Positions 1 through 13,100 of a stretch of DNA of 63,017 nucleotides are shown in pieces (positions within the stretch are counted from its first letter, which is position 1; the number at the start of each line of letters is the position of its first letter). The position numbers and the translations under genes are program-made. The stretch spans positions 320,823 to 383,839 of the forward strand of contig NW_019091489.1 in NCBI RefSeq assembly GCF_001949145.1. Reading direction: 5' to 3'. The stretch comes from Acanthaster planci. Its lineage: Eukaryota > Echinodermata > Asteroidea > Valvatida > Acanthasteridae. The notes beneath the pieces were generated by a model that had not been told where the DNA came from, ran no database searches, and worked only from the letters and a program-made list of their open reading frames with translations.

Positions 1-303
1 CAGGTTTTCATGTGTAGGATCGAGGAAGAAACGTACGCGAACTACGTGTTTTCTACTTCGAAGCTGCACCTGCACGATTTAAGGATATAAGTACATGTTT
101 TTTCTTGAAGTCAATAGTACATGCGAGCACGTTGCAATATGTTTTGTACGTACCATTCTTTTGTACTCTTTGAATACTTTGTGGCTGCACAAAATTCTTG
201 TTGGAAAAACAAACATGTCGGGTTTTATACTTATCTCTGGTGTTTGACTTTACCTATTAAAATTAAATGCACAGTAAATTAAAACAATAAACACAATTTA
301 ATC

Positions 304-1620
304 TAGTGCTGCCGGTGAACCACCGAACCGAGGCAAAAATCATCAAACAAGGCACTTTTGAACCAAACCAAACTGTTCGGTTCGGATGTATGGCTTTAAT
401 AAGGCATTTTATTGATGGCACATGGGAAAACATACAAAAATACAAGAAAACTTAATAAAAACAAACACAACGAAAAATGGATAACAAGTTGTACGGCGCG
501 CTCCACACGTGTGTGAACATACTGATACTTACAATGGCCCGCATCATGAGATGGTTGTAAAAAGCATGTAGTGAGAATCACTCAGAAATCAACCAAGAAC
601 ATGCAACGTACGGCATTGTTGCTGCATAACATTTCTAATTCTCACTACATCCAATCGTGCTCATGTATATTCAGATTTATTATTTTATTTGCCAATCTCC
701 AATAGCCACGCCCTTACGTTTCATATTAAGGTAATGACGTTCCACATTAGGCCAATGGTCTCATAAATGGAGTGCAAAACGAATTTTGGTTGGATGCCGA
801 TCACAGTCAGACTCGCGCTCAATCCAAGGCATCCCCGGATGAAAATTTTACCAAGCGGTTTGGTGCATGCTGTGCTTCAGCGCAGCGCGAGAAGATTTTT
901 GTTCGCGCGGTGGCGTAACTTGCCTTTCATTTGACCATGAAGGGTTTGATCGCAGTGCGAATGCGTTGTAATGGAATTTGCCAGATCTCAAATAACAAAA
1001 TGCTGTTATCCCTTCAAAAGAGGCCGATGGAAAATCGCCCCCTTGGTCACGTGCACGCTGTCCTTGGAAAGGTTCCCCCTCAGATATGCAACGAAAGCCA
1101 TTTTCGTAGTTTTCAAAAGCCATCTGTTTCGCCAAAATAACCAAAACACAATTTGCTCGAAATGTGATTTTAATCTTGTATTCTGTACTGGAGGAAAGTC
1201 CTAATTGAGCATGCTGTTTTTTTCTATTTGCACAAATCTTGCGATCGTTTTGTTGAGTCAAGCGTGGTCCGAACACAACCACTTCTGGTCGGCAAAACAC
1301 GGTCGGAAACTGTCACACCCTCGACGATAACTTTATATGGAATGTACTCGTAAACAAACTCTGGGGAAAAAGTTTATAAAAAAAGGTATTCAAATCAAAG
1401 TTGCTCGCGGATCAGGAGAGATAGCAGATTCATAATTTTATACGTAGAAATACTTTATAGGCCTTTGCAGCACGATCGTAGCGAGCCTTTCGATGTCTCA
1501 GTGTGCATTGTACTTGTACATGTGTGTACATGTCCGAACCCCAACCAATCCGAAGTTCGGCAAAAAATGTCCAAGCCCTGTCTGAACCGAACCAAACCTT
1601 GACACATACTTGCAGCACTA
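304..1620. mobile_element. possible hAT-like nonautonomous DNA transposon
   Basis: TAGTGCTGC at 304 and its complement GCAGCACT at 1612-1619 could be terminal inverted repeats. The flanking octamers ATTTAATC (left) and ATTTGATG (right) match at six of eight positions, as an aged 8-bp target duplication would. CGAACC and GGTTCGG words occur just inside both ends. No transposase was seen inside; open frames there have no recognisable motif. The weak termini keep this tentative. Confidence 0.3.
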
Positions 1621-2964
1621 TTTGATGCAGAGTTTGACTTTTTGTTATTACCTTCAAAGAATATGGTACACGGGACAGAAGTTCCAAATAAATTCATATT
1701 GCGTCTATGTGAATATTTCCTTTCATAGACGATAGATTCGGCGGTAAAATGAGGCAACCGTGTTTGGCATTTCCCGTCACTCCCATATAAATGCATTTAT
1801 TTTCCAGTCTAAAAAACGCTTAAACACGAACAATTTTCTTGAGGCGATGCTTCATGGTGTCATAAAATACCCACTCAAAACGTATCTGAAGCTAGATAAA
1901 TGTCTGTAGCCTGGAATGCAGTTGATTTTGCGTCTTCCTATCACAAGGTGTTAACCACTAATCCTCACGGCCAGCCCAGGAAGGCTGACCGGGGTCAGTG
2001 AAGTTCTCCCTGAATAGGATCTTTTGTTCACAACAATGGCTGTGTAAGCAACAAACTCCATTGTTATCAGGGTTGCTCGTGAAGCTAGACAGTCCAGGGC
2101 AGACGGGGTCTGAAAAGACTGGGTCTGGAAACCAACAGCGCAACTCAACTACTCAATACACATGTTTTATCAGGAAGTTAAAACAATCTGCCGATCTAAA
2201 TCCTCCTGTGGAGCTGCAAAGTAAAGAGCTATTGTTATGACTAATCCACCAGACCGCAGAAGTCTATGATGCCGTAATGCGATGAGCTGTCCATTGTTTA
2301 CTGGAAGCTGCAGAGTGCAAGGTGTACTCGACTGCAACGGTTTGGCCAGCCTCGCTGTAGCGTTCGTCTGTTCGATGTTGACCGTCCGTGAGTCTTACCA
2401 TTTACAAAGCGTTGAACGCTTTCAAAAGCGTTTGTATTTTGACCTCACGCCTAAGTACATGTAAATTGGTCTCAAAAGGTAAATGAATTGGACATTTTCA
2501 GTAGGGACTAGAAATCCAGGTATCTTATCAATAGAAAAGAAAAGATGGACTGGTAGGGAAAGTACGGAAGTTGACAAAGTATGTTTTTAGTGTGTATATC
2601 TAATGCTGTGGAAATTAATTTTAAATACCTGTACTACCACAGTGATTGCCTGTATTTTCAAGCTGAGTTCTTGGATGATACATGTACATGTATGTTTCAC
2701 TGAAAATGTTGGTCTGACAAATTTTCAATGAATCGTGTGTGTTTTGCTTTGATAGGCTAATTTGTATTTAAAATACATGTATTCCAGTGATTGCTACGTG
2801 TAATGGTTCACAGAGTCGGGAACCAAATTTTTTCAGCAAATGGACTAAACACGAGAAATGCCATGACTGAGTTATTTCAACAGAGCCTGTGCTACTGGAA
2901 TGTTTAATGCCGGCAATGACATGCAAGGGATATGGCTGCATATTTCCAAGTCCACGAATTGGCA
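1621..2964. other. no gene recognised
   Basis: About 1.3 kb with only short open frames. It has TACATGTA words near 2690 and 2775 and a CG-rich patch at 1965-2130. I see no splice-bounded exon or element termini. Confidence 0.5.
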
Positions 2965-3724
2965 ATCATGTAAGATGCACTGGAAGTGTGTCAGATCGTC
3001 CAAGAACCATAGACCTTGAGTGATGATGCCAAATCAAGATCGGTAAATCACTATGCGACATCTCTGTGATCAACGCCGCAATGCAGAAACTACAGTGAGG
3101 GAGACACCCAAATGAACAACTCATAAGGTTACGGTTGAAGACTGTTAGAAATAACTTTGCGCTGTAGGACTCCGAAGGAGACGCCTTTACACAAGTCTCC
3201 CACTGACGTCAGATTGTCATCAGCATAGGCTGGCATGGGCCCATAAACACTGTGACTAGATCCAGAGAATGTGAAATCAAGTGTTATTTTCTGATGAATC
3301 AGGCTTCCGTATTAGAAATAATGACAGAAGAGTTGAGTTTACTGTCGTTGTGGTGAATGATTCTTCGACTGTTATATCCTAGAGCACCCCGGCATCCTGG
3401 TCTGGGCTACTATCAAAGCAAATGATTGTACCAACCTGTTAGTTATTAAAGCTAACCTCAGTGTCCAGAGATACGAGGATGAAATTTTGGAGCCAGTAGT
3501 GTGGCCATTTCTGAATGGATACCCAAACATAGCCTTGTTTCAACTTGACAATACACAACCTCATGTCACCAGAATGATTACCCAGTATCTTGAAGGCAAT
3601 CGCATTGAACTCCTACCATGGCTAGTGAAACCTAAGCCCCATCAAGCATGTAAGGGATAAACTTGATCAATGCATCTGGTCACATCCAGTGGTGTCTATA
3701 ACAACTCAAAAATTTGCCACTGCC

Positions 3725-4416
3725 TTAACCACTTCATGCCGGGGCATTTTTCAATGTTGATGATGCTGGGCCGGCATGACTATCATTTTTTCCGTTTTCA
3801 AAATCCTTCAAAGATTCATCATTTCATTCAACGGTTGTTTATAGCCACACCAAGTACTCTTNNNNNNNNNNNNNNNNNNNNNNNNNNNNNNNNNNNNNNN
3901 NNNNNNNNNNNNNNNNNNNNNNNNNNNNNNNNNNNNNNNNNNNNNNNNNNNNNNNNNNNNNNNNNNNNNNNNNNNNNNNNNNNNNNNNNNNNNNNNNNNN
4001 NNNNNNNNNNNNNNNNNNNNNNNNNNNNNNNNNNNNNNNNNNNNNNNNNNNNNNNNNNNNNNNNNNNNNNNNNNNNNNNNNNNNNNNNNNNNNNNNNNNN
4101 NNNNNNNNNNNNNNNNNNNNNNNNNNNNNNNNNNNNNNNNNNNNNNNNNNNNNNNNNNNNNNNNNNNNNNNNNNNNNNNNNNNNNNNNNNNNNNNNNNNN
4201 NNNNNNNNNNNNNNNNNNNNNNNNNNNNNNNNNNNNNNNNAATTATCACCACTTTTGAGAATGAAAAATGTCAGTAATGCCCAGCAGCCTGGTCTTTTGT
4301 TCGGAGTTCGGTCTTTTGTTACAGGGCCCTGTTTCCTTTGTCCGAGTTCGGAGACCACGGCCACCCATATAAACCATACGTCTCTGATCCCGGAGCCCCC
4401 CGCAGGAAGTGGTTAA
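3725..4416. mobile_element. piggyBac-type MITE copy 1 (contains N gap)
   Basis: Starts TTAACCACTTCATGCC and ends GCAGGAAGTGGTTAA, giving CCACTTC-type inverted ends inside a duplicated TTAA target. Internal landmarks shared with the other copies are ATGCTGGGCCGG, TTTTCAAAATCCTTCAAA, GCCCAGCAGCCTGGTCTTTTG and ACCCATATAAACCATA. It lies inside the Tc1 transposase relic. Bases 3862-4240 are unknown. Confidence 0.88.
3862..4240. other. assembly gap (N run)
   Basis: 379 unknown bases inside MITE copy 1. Translations across it are meaningless. Confidence 1.
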
Positions 4417-4526
4417 TGACTGCGTGGCGCACTCTACCTCAGGTTACCATTAGGAGGTTGATTCTGTTCATGCACCGACACATCCAAGCGTGTTTCATAG
4501 TGACAAGAAGGCATACACTGTATTAA

Positions 4527-6505
4527 TCAATTTCAACTCAATTTCCATGATAATTTGTGCACTTCAAATTCAACATGCTTACACATAGAAAAATATTGCA
4601 TTACTTCTTTGCTATGAATACATTTCAACTGCGTCCCCTTTGCACACACTAAGACCTTGCATTCCAACAGAAACTGAATGCATGCACTTAACACATCCTG
4701 CACCAAGTGTACAAGAACCTCTCCCGAGTACAAGGGACATTAAGTGCTTGATGTAAAAATTTGTCTCCTCCTCTTCCTGCACATAGCAGATCATGTTGAC
4801 AAATGGTATTCAAAATGTAATGTGAAAATTGCTGTATCACAAAAAAAAGAACTTTACTTGCTGGAAAAAACGTATTGAATGGGAGCAATTTACTTCATGA
4901 CTGATTTTGATGTAGTGAACGGTGTGAACCTAATATTATAGTGCATAGATCAGAACAAGAAAATAACATTAGTGTTGAAATGGTTCATAAAGCAGCGGTG
5001 ATAGAGTCCATTAAGTGTCAAAAATGGACATGCTACGATACTTGGATAGTTCTACTTGGTTCCAACTTAATGGGAAAGTTTGGAGTTGGTAGTATGAATG
5101 AAAATGGCAAATGTCTACTCGAGCTAGGCTGCCAGCAATAGACCAGATCTCCTATCTCTGCCAGCTTATAGAAAAGTGCATGGAGTTCGGTCAATTGTCT
5201 ATTTTGCTTATGTGGACTTCAAGGCTACACATGAACATATTTTTATGGTGTCAACAGGGAGGTAGATATATTGAAGCACAAGCAGCCAATCAGGTAACAA
5301 TACGAAAGAAGCACAACTTGTTTGTTTTATGCATTATCAGTACATCACATTGTTAATGAAGAGACAGGCAAACATAAATGCACTGGATAAATTGCATTAA
5401 GTCTGTGGTTGAAGATGAAGGTGTTTTAGTTTTATGTTACATTAGGGATTAGATCTAATAGAATATGTACATGTATGTAATGGCAGGTGCAACTTGGAGA
5501 ACGTATGGGCATCTAAAAATCCCTATCTAAATACTTACATTCTTTGGAGGCCAGAAGAGATTCTTGCAAAATAAAAAGAAGAAATATTGTTAAGCCAGAT
5601 ATAATTTGTTTTGATATGGTCTTGAGTTTGCCAACACATTAACCTTTTAAAAGATGCAAAAAGTTCATCCCTTTTAGAGTGCTCTTAGAGGGAACAGATA
5701 CTCTGAATAGTGCTACAGCCAACGAAACTACCACTATGAACATTTTCACTGTACATCACGACATGTAACATACATATAAAACTTAGTCTAAATCAAGTTA
5801 TCAACAGAATATACTCAGCATCTCAAATTCTGGTTTTACCATGCACATATTCGAGTATTTTTTGGTGTGTGGAATCAAAACAGTTGGCATAACAGTGAGA
5901 TAAAGTACACGTACCAACAGCCAGTGACCCCTGTAATGAAATAAAGTACACTCTGAGCTTGAAACAATTTAAACCCTTTGAAATTAAATGAACTGTTGAA
6001 ACAATAAATCTTCAAATTAATGCACAGAAAGGTCAACCTTTCGAATTTGAAAGTTTCAGAAAAAAAAGGTGAAGTTGGTAATATTACATGTAACTGTATA
6101 AAAGAAAGTGATGCAGGACATTAATGTGAAGCCACCATTTTTTTTTTCAAATTTACAGGCGGGTATCCGTAATGTGCATAAATTAACACAGACTTAATTT
6201 TTATGTTAAAAATATTACTTTAATCCCTAAATTTAATGTTGTGACTTTTCAGCGTGTACTTTTATTATGATAATTTAGCTGTTGTAATGAGTGCTTGACT
6301 TGTATAAATAAATTTCAAAACCTAAATGAAAATTTCAGTTCAGAGTTAGTCAGTAATTAACAAAAGAAATAAACGACTTTGGGCGTCATACCGGTACACG
6401 TAAGTATGGACAAAATTTGTTCTACGCCTCAAGCATGGCTACTATTACATGTATATTCAAAACAAGCAAGTTTTATCAGGCCTTACTGTATACAGAACAT
6501 ATACC
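4527..6505. other. no gene recognised
   Basis: AT-rich non-coding stretch of about 2 kb with scattered TACATGTA words and no open frame that looks like a protein. No element boundary could be set. Confidence 0.5.
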
Positions 6506-6732
6506 GCATTCCCACTTGATCCACCAATTGAGGGATCTGATACACCTTTTGCCAAATTGCTGGATCAGATCCCCTAATTGGTGGATAAGATCCGGCAATT
6601 GTGTGTAGAGGGAACGCTAACCATTACAAGATGGATCAGGATCAGATCCACCTTTCTTGATCCTCCTCTGGAGCAGGACACAGACTGGTGGATCAGATCC
6701 TGCAATTGGCAGACCATGATCAGATGGGAACA
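6506..6732. repeat. small palindromic GATC-rich element
   Basis: About 225 bp bounded by GCATTCCCACTTGATCC on the left and the inverted match GATCAGATGGGAACAC on the right. Inside, TGGATCAGATCC or its close variants occur at about 6530, 6563, 6641 and 6691, with TTGGTGGAT and CAATTGG words between. Looks like a short TIR element or MITE built from repeated GGATCAGATCC palindromes. Target duplication not clear. Confidence 0.5.
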
Positions 6733-7639
6733 CAAAAGATGGAATTGATACGGCAATCGGACGTGTCAACATCTATTTAATAGAGGCCTTCCAAAAAAGT
6801 TAAAGTATGAACAAAAGAGGACAACAGGAACGTCCACGATTGCCCAAAAAACATGTTTACATGTGTGTGCACATTCCATGTACATGTATTGTATGTACTG
6901 GTAAAGCCACGTCAATCATGTGAATAAATCATGCTTACTCACAACCTACAGTGGACTATTCATATTATGCACAATTTTTGTCCAAAGATATAACAGAGGA
7001 ATGACTGTAAACAGCATGTACATGTACCGGTACCTGTGCCGCGCCGGTACATGTTGTTTCTGCATGTACAGGTAGCAGGTGCCTTGATTGCAAATTGTTC
7101 TCTCTTTTAGTCTCAGAGATTATTTTTGCAGCAATGTGTTAGAAGGTTTTTTATGCTGCACTGTAAAGTACCAGCATCACCTCCATCCAGTTACAATTAC
7201 TATTCAAATGATGTACTATTAACGTAGATGTATTTTTATTTAAGGGCTCATGTGTGCTAGGGTAAGGGTGTGGTGTATATTCTACTGAATGAAATCCTTG
7301 TGGTGATTAGGTCTGTGCTTCAGTAACAGATACATTGGATCTATACTTTTAGGTGTAGTGTGCCCTCTGTTGTTAGAACTTAGGGAGCCGAGTTGTTGCA
7401 TGCCAATGTGACTGGCCGTCTAGTGTGACATGTAAGAATTAAATAATTGGTGACGATGTAAAATGAATACTTTGGGCAACATTGGAGAGTTTCAGCCTGA
7501 GGAGACGTGGACCGTTTGGCACAGTTTTTAAGCAAACAATGTGAAAGTACATGGTAAAAAGCAAGCTGTGCTATTGAGTATTTGTGGGGTAACAACTTCT
7601 AGCTGATCACTAGCTTAGTTATACTGGCACCGGACAAGC
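6733..7639. other. no gene recognised; one strong palindrome
   Basis: Noncoding. ACATGTACCGG (7020-7030) and CCGGTACATGT (7044-7054) form 11-bp perfect arms around 13 bases. The 7250-7620 part may be the decayed 5' LTR of the Gypsy relic that follows, but no matching 3' copy was found. Confidence 0.4.
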
Positions 7640-10140
7640 CAGGTGAGAAGACAGGAGTTAATTTCAATCACCAAAAATCATTTCAGCCCCAAGCCATCTG
7701 TCACAGTAGAGAGATATAAATTCAACTCAAAAATGAGGCAATCAAGCCAGTCAATTTCTCAGTTCACTGCAGAAAAACATATGCCACCTTGCACAACACT
7801 GTGACTATGAGGAGACTCTCAGTGACATTACGTGATTGCTTAGTGTGCAGTATCAATGATGATCAGATTCAACATAGACTGTTGTCTGAATCCACTCTCA
7901 AGTTGGATAAAGCTTGGAAAATAGCTCAAGCTATGGAGCTGGCTGCCAGAAATGCTAAGGATATTCAGTAGCATTCAAGTGACGAGCATTCCCCACTTCC
8001 CAAACAACATCAGGCGCACCAAGCCAGCAATGCTAAACCCCAGGGGAAGGGAAGAGGGAAGCCATAAGCTCAAACTCAAGCACATGGGGAGTCAAGTGGA
8101 TCACACAAATGTTATCCCTGTGGGCGACTAAACCGCTAATCACAGAGCTGTCGAGCTCGCTCATACATGTACATGTACACCGGTAATAACTGTGGTAAGC
8201 AAGGCCATTTGGCCAAGGTGTGTAAGAGCAGTAAACCCCCATAGACATCAAAACAGTCGCAGCACAACACATACAACATTGATGGAAATGTTGATGTGGA
8301 TGAGAGTGCACAGCCTCCAAATTACACCATGTACAAGATGACATCACAGACAAAAGAGCCTCTGTAACTAGTAACTGTGTTACTCAATGGCAAACCTGTG
8401 GAATGGAAATCAACACTGGTTCCATCCTCAATGAAAACGCCTTCGAGTCGGTATTTGTTGACAACAAATCAACCCTATATGCAAGAACACAGACAATGAA
8501 GCGCGCACATATGTTTTTCAGTACACCTGCATGCCCTTTGGTGTATCTGCTGCACCTGCAATCTTCCAATGGACAATTGAAAGTCTTTTGGCAGACATAC
8601 ATGTAGCTTATGCAGTGCCATTACTTGATGATGTGCTAGTAACCGACAGGATTGATGCAGAGCACGTCACAAATCACAACAAGGTCCTGAGTCACCTCCA
8701 GAGTGCAGGACTCCGTCTGAAGCAGGAAAAATGCATGTTCTGTGCCCCAGAAGTGATGTACAGTATTTGGGGCATCATATGAATGCAGCAGGCTTGCATC
8801 CTACAGCAGAGAAGGTTCAAGCAGTAAGGGATGCACCAGTACCAGGTAATGTGACAGAGCTGATGTCCTACCTACCGGTATGACTCTTGCACTATTATGG
8901 CTGATTCTTGCCAAATCTGTTATCACTTCTAAGGCAAGAAAAAAGAAGAAGAAAAAAATCTGCTGGTCATGGAGGCCACTACTTGTAGAAGCCTTCTGAA
9001 CTTCAAAAGAATTGCTGATTTCAGCCAGAGTGTTATCCTGTGATGCAAGTCCATACAGTGTGGGTGCAGTGCTTGCCCACCGCATGTCCAATGGCTCTGA
9101 GCACCCTGTGGCTTATACCTTGCTGTCAATATCTCTGCCAGAGTGAAACTACTAACAACTGGATAAGGATGGACTAGCAGTGGTATTCAGGGCAAAGAAA
9201 TTTCACCTGTACATGTACGTTTATCACTTTGAGACTGCTACTGATCACAAATCACTGCTAGGGCTGTTCAGTGAGGAGCAAGCACTATCTCCCATGGCAT
9301 CATCCAGAATTCAACGTTGGGCCTTTACAATGACAGCTTACAACTATCACCCGGTGTACAAACCAGGACATCTGAATGGCAATGCCAATGCTTTAAGCAC
9401 ATTGCCACTGCCGGACATCATCAACTGTACCCCAGTTTCAGCAGACATGGTTGTGCTTGCACTTGGACTACGCTGGCCATTTATGGACCAGATGTTTCTT
9501 GTCATGGTGGAGGAGCATGCTATGCACACAGCGACATCTCAAGCCACATTAGAAAGGCTTCATCATACCATCGCAACATATGGACTGCTAGAAATCATTG
9601 TCACTGGTAATGGCACAAACTTCACCACTGCTAAATTCGAGAAGTTTCTACAGATAAATGCCATCAAACGTGAGGTCTGCCCCATTTTATCCATCATCGG
9701 ATGGTCTGGCAGAAAGGACGGTGCAGTCATTCAAAGCTGTTATGTCACGCATGCCAGAGGGCACAGAGGAGACCAAACTGTCATGTTTTCTGATAACATA
9801 CGGGCTGATACCACATCCCACAATTGGCTTATCTCTAGCAGAGATGTTGATGAAATGCCAGCTACTGGTACATACCAGACTTAATGCAGTTAGACCCAAC
9901 ATCCACCATCGCACTGCCATCAGTTAGCACAGGAGTAGTACCATGACAAGCATGCCAAACAACGCACCATCAACTCTCAGGAGGCAGTCTACGCTGAGAA
10001 CTTAGGATTGCTGGTTGTCATCACTGCTGCTACCAGTAACTGCATCCAGCTTGAGGATGGTTGTGTCTGGCGCTGACATGAAGACCAGATCCAACCTCCC
10101 TGGGTGCCTGTGACACACGTCTTAGATCCTGTCTACGCCT
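7640..10140 (+). pseudogene. Ty3/Gypsy-type LTR retrotransposon relic (gag to integrase)
   Basis: Broken remains in element order. Gag at about 7680-8245: SISQFTAE, LRDCLVCSINDDQ, KAWKIAQAMELAARNAKD, then zinc-knuckle remnants including CGKQGHLAKVC. A protease start near 8365-8425 has NGKPVEMEINTGS, where the catalytic DTG or DSG aspartate reads Asn. RT fragment at 8531-8780: MPFGVSAAPAIFQ, then LLDDVLVT as the YxDD-type motif. Most of the RT palm before it is deleted. RNase H at about 9180-9420: TATDHKSLLGLF, RIQRWAF, YKPGHLN. Integrase at about 9440-10120: TGNGTNF at the second acidic motif, then DGLAERTVQSFKA in another frame and a C-terminal LEDGCVWR. Many stops and frameshifts; inactive. 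LTRs not identified. Confidence 0.85.
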
Positions 10141-13100
10141 AGGGTGGAGGAGATGGACAAAACTGAGCCTAGTCACAGCAGGTAGGAGCAACCAGTGGAG
10201 CCAAGGACTGAGAAAAATCCACCAATACCAGAACTTGCCCGTCTTAACACAAAAATATACCTGGTCGATATGGTTTCCCAAATATGTAACTGACTAGAAT
10301 TCAAAGACTGATTGCATGATTTTCATGTACTGTTAAAGTTTGTCATTGGTGACGTGTTTAGATTCACTCATTAGAGAGGTTTGAATAGTTGTCAAGGTTA
10401 GGTAGGACTGTTAAGTTCCTGAATACAGTTAATTCTTGTTTTTTTCCTGACTGGGGAAAACTAACACAAAAGTAATCTACATACATGTATCTTAGTTTGG
10501 GGCTTGAAAAGTTGTTCTTTCTGAGGGAAAGTTTGTCATATAACAGTGTTCTTTATATCAAGAGTTGACTGTAACATACACATGTACTTCTCACTGAACA
10601 AGCAAATATAAACCAGCATAGGAAATGCTAAATTGCATTTAGTAATGTTCGATCCAATGCTAGTTTCCCGTACATGTACATGAAAGACTGCACATGCCCA
10701 CAAGCATGTACTTGTAAATAATGGTGATGTAAAGGCTAAAGTGTTAATGTCATTTTGTAATGACTCAGTGGTAGCAATGGGTCAGCCCTCCCCCATGGAT
10801 GTTTTGCTGTACAGTCAGTAAAATCAAACCTATTTAATACAAAACAATGAGTATGAACTCAAACCGAATTTCTTTATTTTCTTTAATTTTGACTGGAATA
10901 AAATGGAGAGCCAATGAGTTTCTGTTTCAAAAATGAGTATTTTCCGTTTCGCCAAATCCCACATTCCGCTTCAGAAATTCAAATTCCGTTTCATACCTTC
11001 CTAAGCATGATATAGGAGAGCAAGTTTTAAACTATGCATGGAAATCATTTACCCAACCACATCGCCCCCCCCAAAAAAGAAAGAAATGAAACAAAAATAA
11101 CAACAAAATTTGGAATTACTCTGCAATTTTTCCAACTTTTTAAAAATAATTTCTATAGTGAAAATTAAAAAAAAAAATCCCGACAAAAATACTGCACACC
11201 CCACCACTTGATTCCCACCGGCACGTTACGATTAATCAATGGCCAATTCATGTGCCACTCCTCATGTATGAAATCAAATTACATACATGAACATGTACAG
11301 TTAAGTCACAGAGGAGGTCTTGCATGTAACAGTCGTTGATCACAATATGTTAATGTGGAGATCCGGGGCATAGTAAACTAACATAATTTATGAAGGTGAC
11401 GTCATTGTGGCCTACGAGCTGAAACGCGCATTTGCATTTTGAAGATCATGGCCGACGTCTTTCGCCGAGACTTCAAACAAACCAACAAGTTTTGATGCAA
11501 AAACCCAGGAAAACCGAGAGTTTCCAGCTTGGGCAGGAACCCACACTTAAATAGATTATCCCCAAACAGTCAAGGTGGGTTTAGTTTAAAGGAATTAGTG
11601 GTAACTTTCCGGAAAACTTTATGTATCGGTACTATCTGCCAAACACTTGAAGCTGCATGTATAACATTACATGTCTGTGCGTGTACTTGAGGACAATAGC
11701 CTTTACATGACTAAAGACGTCCGTTATTCTTTCAATTGTACAGGGTTTCTTTTATACTTGTAACTTTACGTCACTTGGGATTTCTGACTGGGGCTCAACC
11801 TGTCCTTTCCACTACTACTTTGGGACTGGTCAGCTGGTGTGATCTTTGTGATGGAATAAAAAAATGCACCAATACTTGCAAACTCAAGAAGTCTGGGGTC
11901 GTTATTTCGGCATGTTCAGTCTCCCTTCATCATCCTCCTTCACCCGTGGACGAATCACCCCCTGATAGTTTAAGGCAGGGCTGGACCACTACATTAATGT
12001 TGGATATTGACCCGCCATTTTCTTTGGTAATAATGAGACAAAATTCGGAAAGTCAACATTAAATCTGAGCCTTCAAATGTATGTTTGTGACTGAAAACTT
12101 CACTCTTTATTGAACACTTCCGAGGGCCCAATTAGCTATGGTACACCAAGCTCACTAGGTTTCGTTTAATTCAAGAAATACGTAATTAGTCATCCGTGTT
12201 GCTGCCGGGATTTCATCATTTTGCCATGCGGTACTAGCCTTGTTTCAAGGCGTCCATGCGGATTCACAGAATAAATTCCCCATGTGTGCAATAGTCATAT
12301 GTGTGAGTAACAACTTGTTTGTGCCTTCATTTCATTGCTAGTATGGTGCGCGTGTGTACGGCCAATGTGTGCATACACAATATACATGTACATGTACTGT
12401 ACCGACCGCTGCGCTGTGCTGGCTGCCGCCTTTCTGCATGGGGCTCACGCACGCCATAGCGCTGACAAGTATCGGCACCAGCGCGGCGCAGTGCGGACAA
12501 GCCAATCGTGTGTTGGAGTGGAGCAATTTAGCATGTTTTGAGCATAATTCATTCATTAAAAGCAAGCATTTGAAAAGGGTTTGTAGGCATTTAGTTTTTA
12601 GTACTTTGCAGAAAGTTTTTTTTACTTTTTAAGCCATTCTTAGAGGGAAATCTTGCCAGTTCCGTTTCAAGCAGTGGACTCAGTTTCAAAGTGTTGATAC
12701 TGCAAATTCCGTCCATTTTCACCGATTGCGGAAAATCATTGGCTCTAAAAATGGTGATTTGATTAAACAAAAGTTGAAAGTTGTTTCAAGACTACATGGG
12801 CGATACTGCTTTCTGGCATGCCCAGTATGTCCATAGGCAGAGCGCAGGGAGCACTTCCTATGCACCATCTGTTTCACAACCACATGACCCCTTTGTACCC
12901 CATGATCGCCGCTGCAATTTTTCACTAGTAATTTTTATCCTTAAAACTTTTGCACACTGAAGTATAAGAATTTGAATATTCATGCTTTGTTGGTGTTTGG
13001 TATGACCTCATAACAACATCAAATTAATGCTTGCGCAGTTGCTTGTGTCAGGCCGTGTGCCCTGAATGTTCATGTGCAGTTACTGTCCTTAATGAACGCT

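Larger units (their letters stand above)
2965..4526 (+). pseudogene. Tc1/mariner transposase relic, interrupted by a MITE
   Basis: The left part (2965-3724) reads, with several frameshifts, TGSVSDRPRT (the Tc1 linker after the paired-type DNA-binding region), FSDESGFRI with the first catalytic Asp at 3293, and FQLDNTQPH with the second Asp at 3547. LSPIKHVRDKLD follows at about 3635-3670. In Tc1 proteins that block is SPIEH or PIEN with the third catalytic Glu; here AAG encodes Lys. The C-terminal end resumes at 4413 (LMTAWRTLPQVTIRRLI ... RRHTLY stop at 4524-4526) after a TTAA-bounded MITE. Removing the MITE with one TTAA rejoins the frame exactly. It cannot encode active transposase. Confidence 0.85.

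Noticed and set aside
3670-4416. Long open frames of up to 248 codons across the N runs (also 23265-23912)
   Set aside because: They exist only because unknown bases contain no stop codons; the flanking parts are MITE sequence.
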